Below, piece by piece: positions 59,859 through 64,000 of a DNA stretch of 64,000 bases. The stretch spans positions 1 through 64,000 of the IMG/VR virus record IMGVR_UViG_3300025889_000073, one strand, 5' to 3'. The position numbers and the translations under genes were made by a program. This DNA comes from a virus. The stretch's first letter is position 1. Each line of letters begins with the position of its first letter. The notes under the pieces are model-generated. The model saw only the letters and a list, made by a program, of their open reading frames with translations. It was not told the DNA's origin and did no database searches.

Positions 59859-60217
59859 AAAGTATACTGGCAGCGCTTTTGATTATGTTGCCGGTGATTG
59901 GTTTTGCTGAACCAAAAAAGAAAGAAGAATCTAAGCCGTTAATGATGAATGTGGAAACAATGTGCAATGATTCATCATTATTAGATTTGGTTATGTTTAA
60001 ATATGGTGAAATGCCTGTTATAAAAATGGAATCAATTCGTAGTTTAACTAAAGGAGATGATACTACGTCATTTGTTTCAGTTTTATTTGTTAATCAAAAA
60101 ACAAGAAGTTGGACTTTGATTGAAGAACGAGGACCCTTATATTGTGTTATTGGTGTTGGAGTGAACATTCGAATTTTTTCTGATAAACAATCTGAGGAAC
60201 AAACTAAATATTATTGA
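59855..60217 (+). CDS. Small exported protein
   Basis: This 120-residue protein overlaps the nuclease stop and has a signal peptide ending VIGFA|E. The mature part has two Cys and a GPLYCVIGVGVN segment, seen in periplasmic proteins of T4-like phages. Function unknown. It ends just before the tmRNA. Confidence 0.6.
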   Translation: MKSILAALLIMLPVIGFAEPKKKEESKPLMMNVETMCNDSSLLDLVMFKYGEMPVIKMESIRSLTKGDDTTSFVSVLFVNQKTRSWTLIEERGPLYCVIGVGVNIRIFSDKQSEEQTKYY

Positions 60218-60219
60218 TA

Positions 60220-60570
60220 TATTGCTGTATGAAGCAATGAGAAAGGTGTTCTGGACGGCGGTTCGATTCCGCCCACCTCCACCATAAGCACACTGGCCTT
60301 TGGGTGTAGTCCGTAAGGATCAAGAGATAATTTCAAAGACCCCATATAACCAAGTTAGTGTGCTTTTGATGGGGGTGTACAGGTTTCGACAGGGCAATGA
60401 GTAACAGAGTGGACAGCAGGGCAATGTGAAAGCCCTTAGGGTTGAGACTACTCGGCCGAAGAAGCAAAAAAAGTAAACGCAAACGATGAAGTTTACGCAC
60501 TAGCTGCCTAATAAAAGGTAAGCAGGAGTTTTTGGAGGTTTTGACTTGGCAACAGAACAAAACCTCCTTT
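60220..60570 (+). ncRNA. ssrA: Circularly permuted (two-piece) tmRNA
   Basis: The acceptor piece comes first: T-stem GGCGG/CCGCC with loop TTCGATT (60257-60273), then acceptor strand CACCTCC and ACCA (60274-60284). After an 86-base spacer whose ends pair (AAGCACACT 60286-60294 with AGTGTGCTT 60357-60365), the coding piece starts with GGGGGTG (60371-60377), which pairs with CACCTCC over 7 bp. The third pair is G-U, the alanine identity element. GTTTCGACAGGG follows, the conserved tmRNA 5' region. The tag frame 60479-60508 reads ANDEVYALAA and ends with tandem TAA stops. A 10-bp stem (60535-60567) lies near the 3' end. This order is that of two-piece tmRNA, known from alphaproteobacteria, some cyanobacteria and some betaproteobacteria. 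The ends of the mature pieces and helix P2 are not resolved. Confidence 0.92.
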
Positions 60571-60599
60571 CGGAAAAGTATTGAAAAGAGTGAAAAGAT

Positions 60600-60929
60600 A
60601 TGATTGGTATAGATTTAACTAGAATTTCTAGGTTTGAAGGTATTGATTTAGAACGCCTTGGTATGAAATTAGGTCATAAATTAGATAGTCCAAAAACTGC
60701 TGCTAAAGTTTGGGCCTGTCTTGAGGCTTTAACAAAAGCTGAAGGAAAAAAGTTTAACCCCAAAAATATAAAGTTACTTTTTAACGTAGCCTGTGCGCCA
60801 ACGGTAAAAGGTGTTGACCCTAATCCTATGGTTTATTCTGACCGTGTATTATCTGGTGAATATATATTATCTTTAACCCATGAAGGCGACTATGTTGCCG
60901 TTGTTGCTTTGCGTAAGGAAATGAAATGA
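60600..60929 (+). CDS. acpS: Holo-ACP synthase (AcpS-like phosphopantetheinyl transferase)
   Basis: This 109-residue protein starts right after the tmRNA. MIGIDLTRISRF has the metal-binding Asp5 of AcpS, WACLEALTKAEGKKF is the second motif (usually WxxKEAxxKA; the first Lys is Leu here, the Glu is kept), and ILSLTHEGDYVAVVAL matches the C-terminal strand. AcpS moves 4'-phosphopantetheine from CoA to acyl carrier protein. The next gene is such a carrier. Substitution of the motif Lys lowers certainty about activity. Confidence 0.82.
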   Translation: MIGIDLTRISRFEGIDLERLGMKLGHKLDSPKTAAKVWACLEALTKAEGKKFNPKNIKLLFNVACAPTVKGVDPNPMVYSDRVLSGEYILSLTHEGDYVAVVALRKEMK

Positions 60930-61189
60930 CAAGAGAAGAAGTGATTAATCAAATAAGTGAACTTTTTAATTCCAAATATGGCATTTTGTTGACAGATTAT
61001 CCTGAAGATACTGATGTTACACTATTCGCTGAAATCAATGATAAATTAGATTCTATTGAATTTATGAATTTTATTTTTGATGTTGAGGATATGTTTGAGA
61101 TTAGAGATGCTGGTGACAATGGTGCACCAACAAAATTAGGTGAATTATACGATATGTTCGAAAAAGCTATTTTGGAAAAACAAAAATGA
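60926..61189 (+). CDS. acpP: Acyl carrier protein
   Basis: This 87-residue acidic protein overlaps acpS by ATGA. INDKLDSIEFMNFIFDVEDMF places Ser43 in the DS(L/I) phosphopantetheine site, followed by the helix II pattern with Glu-Asp-rich sequence. It would carry acyl chains as thioesters for the synthase at 62080. A short insertion (RDAGDNGAPT) near residue 60 differs from E. coli AcpP. Confidence 0.88.
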   Translation: MTREEVINQISELFNSKYGILLTDYPEDTDVTLFAEINDKLDSIEFMNFIFDVEDMFEIRDAGDNGAPTKLGELYDMFEKAILEKQK

Positions 61190-61971
61190 AAAATCTTTTT
61201 AGGGGAACATCGAAAAATTCTCAAATAGTCATAGTGTCTCAAGTTATATTGGGAACATTATCGGGAATATATTTCTTGTTTACCGGTGCATATAGTTATA
61301 TTTGGTATGCATTTATAATGTTTTTCGTTTTCAATCATTTTTTCCACAACGTAGCACTACATAGATATTTTTCACATAAAGCTTTTAAGACAAACAAATT
61401 TTGGCATATTTTTATGGCCATGTTTTCACCATTAGCTTCTGCGGGTTCTCCTTATGGTTATGCCATGGCACATAGAACTCATCATATGTATTCTGATGGA
61501 GAAAAAGACCCAACGAATTTAAATCAAGGCCTTTTGAACGTGGCTTTTTTTCGATGGAACTTAAAACACGTTCCATTACCAATTATGAGAAGTTTGGGTA
61601 ATGATAAGTGGATTATGTTATCACATAATTACTATGTCGGTATAATTTTACTTTTCTGGTTGACATTGATGATTATTGATGTTAGACTGGCCTTGATGTA
61701 TAATTTGGCCGGCCTGTTTATGTTTTTTGAATATTGTGTTATTAATATTGTCAATCATTCTGGATTGCCTTTTTCTTATCGAAATCACGACACCAAAGAC
61801 AATACAACAAATGATTTATTTACAGGACTATTTTGTGGTGACTGGCACAATAATCATCACAATAAGGCCACCAATTGGAATCAAAGGGAGAACTGGTGGG
61901 AGTTTGATATACCCGCACAAATGATAAAGATGATTAAATATGATGATGCAGATGATAAAGCATATAATTAA
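61186..61971 (+). CDS. Fatty acid desaturase, second copy
   Basis: This 261-residue membrane protein has the three His boxes HRYFSH (about 62-67), HRTHH (about 99-103) and WHNNHH (about 224-229) with four hydrophobic segments between and around them. It is related to the desaturase at 24969 but clearly diverged (for example GEKDPTNLNQG in place of TDKDTHAPTK). Here it is in a cassette with ACP and KAS, so an acyl-ACP or phospholipid substrate is possible. It overlaps ACP by ATGA. Confidence 0.93.
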   Translation: MKNLFRGTSKNSQIVIVSQVILGTLSGIYFLFTGAYSYIWYAFIMFFVFNHFFHNVALHRYFSHKAFKTNKFWHIFMAMFSPLASAGSPYGYAMAHRTHHMYSDGEKDPTNLNQGLLNVAFFRWNLKHVPLPIMRSLGNDKWIMLSHNYYVGIILLFWLTLMIIDVRLALMYNLAGLFMFFEYCVINIVNHSGLPFSYRNHDTKDNTTNDLFTGLFCGDWHNNHHNKATNWNQRENWWEFDIPAQMIKMIKYDDADDKAYN

Positions 61972-62083
61972 TCGAATATATCGCCTTTTGGGTGGTGAAT
62001 ATGTTTGGTGGCAAACTTTAGGATATTTAATCATACACTCATTAATTTTTTATCAAGTTGTGTACTTGGAATATATTAAATGA
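61952..62083 (+). CDS. Small membrane protein between desaturase and KAS
   Basis: A 43-residue frame (ATG 61952; earlier ATGs from 61940) overlaps the end of the desaturase gene and the start of KAS by ATGA. It is basic at the N-terminus and then hydrophobic (TLGYLIIHSLIFYQVVYL), so one membrane segment. It could tether the cassette enzymes to the membrane; this is inference. Confidence 0.5.
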   Translation: MIKHIINRIYRLLGGEYVWWQTLGYLIIHSLIFYQVVYLEYIK

Positions 62084-63273
62084 ACAGACGAGTTGTTATT
62101 ACTGGTATTGGATGTGTCACACCAATTGGTGTTTCTTATACTGAAGTCAAAGATTCTTTGATGACCGGTAAATCTGGTATCAAATATTATGAAGACATAA
62201 AAGCAAATCTTGGTCGAGTTGAGTTTGATATTGATTCACAAATTGAACCGTTAGACCAAACTATCACAGATAGAATTTCCAGATTTGCATGGTATTCTTA
62301 TTTGAAATGTATAGAAGATGCCAAAGTTACAAGTGAAGATGTTGATGGAATTTTCTTTGGTGTTGGTTTTTGTGGCAGTTATACGATTGAGAACACTTTT
62401 CCAGAATATTTAAAAAATCGCCGGGCAAGACCAAACACTTTAGTTAATATTTGTCCTAATTCTCCTGCTTGTTTCATTGCACTCAAGGAAAAAATTACAG
62501 GCATAAATTTTACATATAATAACGCTTGTGCTTCATCAACTTTAGCTTTGGGTGAAGCATATGAAAAAATTTCAAATGGCCAATGTGATGGTATGATTGT
62601 CGGCGGCACAGAATCCTCCGTTAACGATTATGGCATCACAACGTGGCACGGAATGAGAGCTATATCACCAAAAGATGAAGGTCCAACAGCGTGTAGACCT
62701 TTTTCTAAAGATAGAACTGGTGTTGTTGTGGCTGAAGGTTGTGCTGTTTTTTATTTGGAAGAATATGAAAAAGCTAAAGCTCGTGGCGCTAAAATTTATG
62801 CTGAGATATTTGGATATGGAACATCATGGGGCACAGAGTCTATGACCAAACCTAGTGTCGAAGGTGAAAAGAGGGCTATATTAAAAGCTATAGATAAAAT
62901 ACCACAAGGCAGAAAGGTAACCTTTATATCAGCTCATGGTACAGCTACTCCTACTGGTGATATGGTTGAACTACAAGCTATTAGTGAATGTTTTGGAGAG
63001 GAAGTTGAGGAAATTGCAATCACCTCGACAAAATCTCTACACGGTCATACACTAGGTGCCGCAGGGGCAATTGAAACTTTAGGATGTATTGCCGTTTTAG
63101 AAGAAGATAGAATTATACCAAATTGGCATTTAGGTGAACACGACCCGAATACGCCAGAAAATGTATTCTTACCCACTAAACCTATTGACAAAAAGCAGGA
63201 TTTGTGTTTTAATAACTCATTTGCTTTTGGTGGCAGCAATGCCGTTTTAGTTCTTGGTAAATGTTTGGAGTGA
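62080..63273 (+). CDS. fabF: Beta-ketoacyl-ACP synthase (FabF/FabB-like)
   Basis: This 397-residue full-length synthase has the nucleophile Cys150 in NNACASSTLALG, His286 in ISAHGTATPTGD, Lys318 and His323 in TSTKSLHGHTLGAAGA, and the C-terminal NNSFAFGGSNAVLVL. It condenses malonyl-ACP with acyl-ACP and so lengthens acyl chains or makes polyketides. It works on ACP, which two genes upstream provide. FabF, FabB or polyketide KS cannot be separated by eye, so the symbol is tentative. Confidence 0.92.
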   Translation: MNRRVVITGIGCVTPIGVSYTEVKDSLMTGKSGIKYYEDIKANLGRVEFDIDSQIEPLDQTITDRISRFAWYSYLKCIEDAKVTSEDVDGIFFGVGFCGSYTIENTFPEYLKNRRARPNTLVNICPNSPACFIALKEKITGINFTYNNACASSTLALGEAYEKISNGQCDGMIVGGTESSVNDYGITTWHGMRAISPKDEGPTACRPFSKDRTGVVVAEGCAVFYLEEYEKAKARGAKIYAEIFGYGTSWGTESMTKPSVEGEKRAILKAIDKIPQGRKVTFISAHGTATPTGDMVELQAISECFGEEVEEIAITSTKSLHGHTLGAAGAIETLGCIAVLEEDRIIPNWHLGEHDPNTPENVFLPTKPIDKKQDLCFNNSFAFGGSNAVLVLGKCLE

Positions 63274-63276
63274 AAA

Positions 63277-63501
63277 ATGCCGTTTTCGGTAAAACCAATT
63301 GAAGAAACTATCACACAGGTAGAACAACAGGTATCAAATATTAACATCGAAAAGTTCACAAATTCGGAAAAATTTGATGTACTTTTTGTCATTATGATTG
63401 TTTTGTTGATGTTTGCTTTTAGTCGTTTTACAGCAGTTATATTTAAACTTATAGGTGCTGTAATTATAGGCCTTGGTGTATATACATTGTTTTTAACATG
63501 A
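63277..63501 (+). CDS. Small membrane protein
   Basis: This 74-residue protein has a hydrophilic N-terminal half and two membrane segments in the last 40 residues (FVIMIVLLMFAFSRF, KLIGAVIIGLGVYTLF). It follows KAS by three bases. Its role in the lipid cassette is possible but unproven. Confidence 0.55.
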   Translation: MPFSVKPIEETITQVEQQVSNINIEKFTNSEKFDVLFVIMIVLLMFAFSRFTAVIFKLIGAVIIGLGVYTLFLT

Positions 63502-63557
63502 AAGTCTTAATCAGTAAATATCGTAATCATTGGTTGTCTCCTTATACAAACTACTAA
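63498..63557 (+). pseudogene. 19-codon remnant of an MKVxIxKYRNHW-family gene
   Basis: The frame reads MKVLISKYRNHWLSPYTNY and then stops. The same family start is seen in the full 224-residue gene at 37329 (MKVYIGPYKNW). It overlaps the previous stop by ATGA. It looks like the N-terminal end of a lost paralogue, or a micropeptide kept for coupling. Confidence 0.5.
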
Positions 63558-63560
63558 ATA
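63554..63560 (+). promoter_or_regulatory. T4-type late promoter (CTAAATA)
   Basis: CTAAATA lies 48 bases ahead of the ATG at 63609, with CAAGGA as binding site. It matches the box at 43612 exactly. Confidence 0.55.
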
Positions 63561-63608
63561 ACAGACCAGGTAAACTGGTACACACACAAAACACACAAGG
63601 ATAAAACT

Positions 63609-63872
63609 ATGTCAAATTTAACGCCTTTTGAAATTCGACTAGAGTTACTGAAAATGGCTCAAACGATGGTCGAACAAGATTATTATGCAAAACGTGAAGT
63701 CATCGCAAATCAATATGCAACAGATTGTGATGATGCAAAACTCCAGGGTAAACAACCACCTACACATCCTGGATTTCCTCCATACCCATCAGAAGCAGAA
63801 GTCATTGCGAAAGCACAGACTTTGAATACCTTTGTTTCTAATCTTCCTTTAGAATCTAAGAAGAAGCCTTGA
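63609..63872 (+). CDS. Conserved late phage protein
   Basis: This 87-residue protein has FEIRLELLKMAQTMVEQDYY and FPPYPSEAEVIAKAQTLNTFV, a pattern conserved in T4-like cyanophages. It is followed by a strong terminator. Its function is unknown; the late promoter suggests a virion or assembly role. Confidence 0.65.
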   Translation: MSNLTPFEIRLELLKMAQTMVEQDYYAKREVIANQYATDCDDAKLQGKQPPTHPGFPPYPSEAEVIAKAQTLNTFVSNLPLESKKKP

Positions 63873-63878
63873 TGAACC

Positions 63879-63902
63879 AGCCGGCCTTGTGCCGGCTTTT
63901 TT
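63879..63902 (+). terminator. Rho-independent terminator
   Basis: AGCCGGC and GCCGGCT form a 7-bp GC-rich stem with a CTTGT loop, followed by six T. Confidence 0.92.
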
Positions 63903-63914
63903 ATAGGAAAAACA

Positions 63915-64000
63915 ATGTTAAAATACCTTTCAATATCACTTATTATTGTGATGTCGATGATTATTTTAGAAGAACCAAAAAGTACACAAATAGGAAACTC
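63915..64000 (+). CDS. Exported protein, 3' end outside window
   Basis: An open frame from ATG 63915 behind AGGAAAA runs off the end of the window. The first residues (LKYLSISLIIVMSMIIL) look like a signal peptide or membrane segment. Nothing more can be said. Confidence 0.4.
   Translation, partial: MLKYLSISLIIVMSMIILEEPKSTQIGN

Noticed and set aside
60241-60290. A broken ordinary tRNA before the AcpS gene
   Set aside because: The T-arm and CCA end pair with the GGGGGTG strand downstream and the tag frame follows, which is explained by a permuted tmRNA and not by a decayed tRNA.
60535-60567. The 10-bp GGAGGTTTTG/CAAAACCTCC stem as a terminator
   Set aside because: There is no U-run after it, and it falls where a tmRNA pseudoknot or 3' helix is expected, so it is kept as part of the tmRNA.

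Overview
The window is a 64 kb piece of the genome of a large tailed phage. Every supported protein gene is on the plus strand. Genes are packed tightly, with ATGA-type stop/start overlaps almost throughout, and the DNA is AT-rich. The gene set points to a T4-supergroup myovirus of the kind found in marine and fresh water: a T4-type RNase H, a primase, ThyX, class Ia NrdA/NrdB, DUF6267-, DUF6433- and DUF6321-like proteins, and late promoters reading TATAAATA or CTAAATA. The head, tail-sheath, terminase, DNA polymerase and RecA genes of such a phage are not in this window. A Gram-negative host is suggested by spanin-like lysis genes and an ADP-heptose (LPS precursor) cassette. A circularly permuted tmRNA gene with the tag ANDEVYALAA hints at a betaproteobacterial or related host or gene donor; that is inference.

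Layout. 1-4.6 kb: conserved phage proteins and an IscU plus A-type carrier iron-sulfur pair. 4.6-9.3 kb: a surface-sugar island with three glycosyltransferase-like proteins, a radical SAM enzyme and two methyltransferases. 9.3-18.5 kb: late virion-associated genes, including two proteins with repeated EQIDE motifs and a LamG-like adhesin. 18.5-20.6 kb: membrane, coiled-coil and lipoprotein genes that look like a spanin/holin lysis set. 20.6-28.2 kb: nucleotide metabolism (primase, ThyX, NrdA, thioredoxin, NrdB) interleaved with a 2-oxoglutarate oxygenase, a fatty acid desaturase and an isocitrate lyase. 28.2-40.8 kb: many short accessory genes read from strong sigma70-type promoters, several apparently leaderless, plus two tandem DnaA boxes. 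40.8-41.4 kb: six tRNA genes and one tRNA half. 41.4-43.6 kb: split HldE, a cupin and an HldD-like epimerase. 43.7-48.1 kb: exported proteins, membrane proteins and a GH19 endolysin. 48.1-52.4 kb: RNase H, DUF6433-like protein, glycosyltransferase, GalE-like epimerase and ClpP. 52.4-60.2 kb: small accessory genes, a GC-rich candidate structured RNA, MazG and a RecB-like nuclease. 60.2-63.3 kb: the permuted tmRNA followed at once by AcpS, acyl carrier protein, a second desaturase, a small membrane protein and a beta-ketoacyl-ACP synthase.

How the parts fit. The phage makes deoxynucleotides with its own reductase, thioredoxin and thymidylate synthase, and may feed carbon through isocitrate lyase. 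It carries two cassettes that could remodel the cell envelope: ADP-heptose/glycosyl transfer and acyl-chain synthesis/desaturation. It also carries a possible ribosome-rescue and protein-turnover pair (tmRNA and ClpP). The AcpS-ACP-desaturase-KAS cassette next to a permuted tmRNA is the most unusual part of the window.
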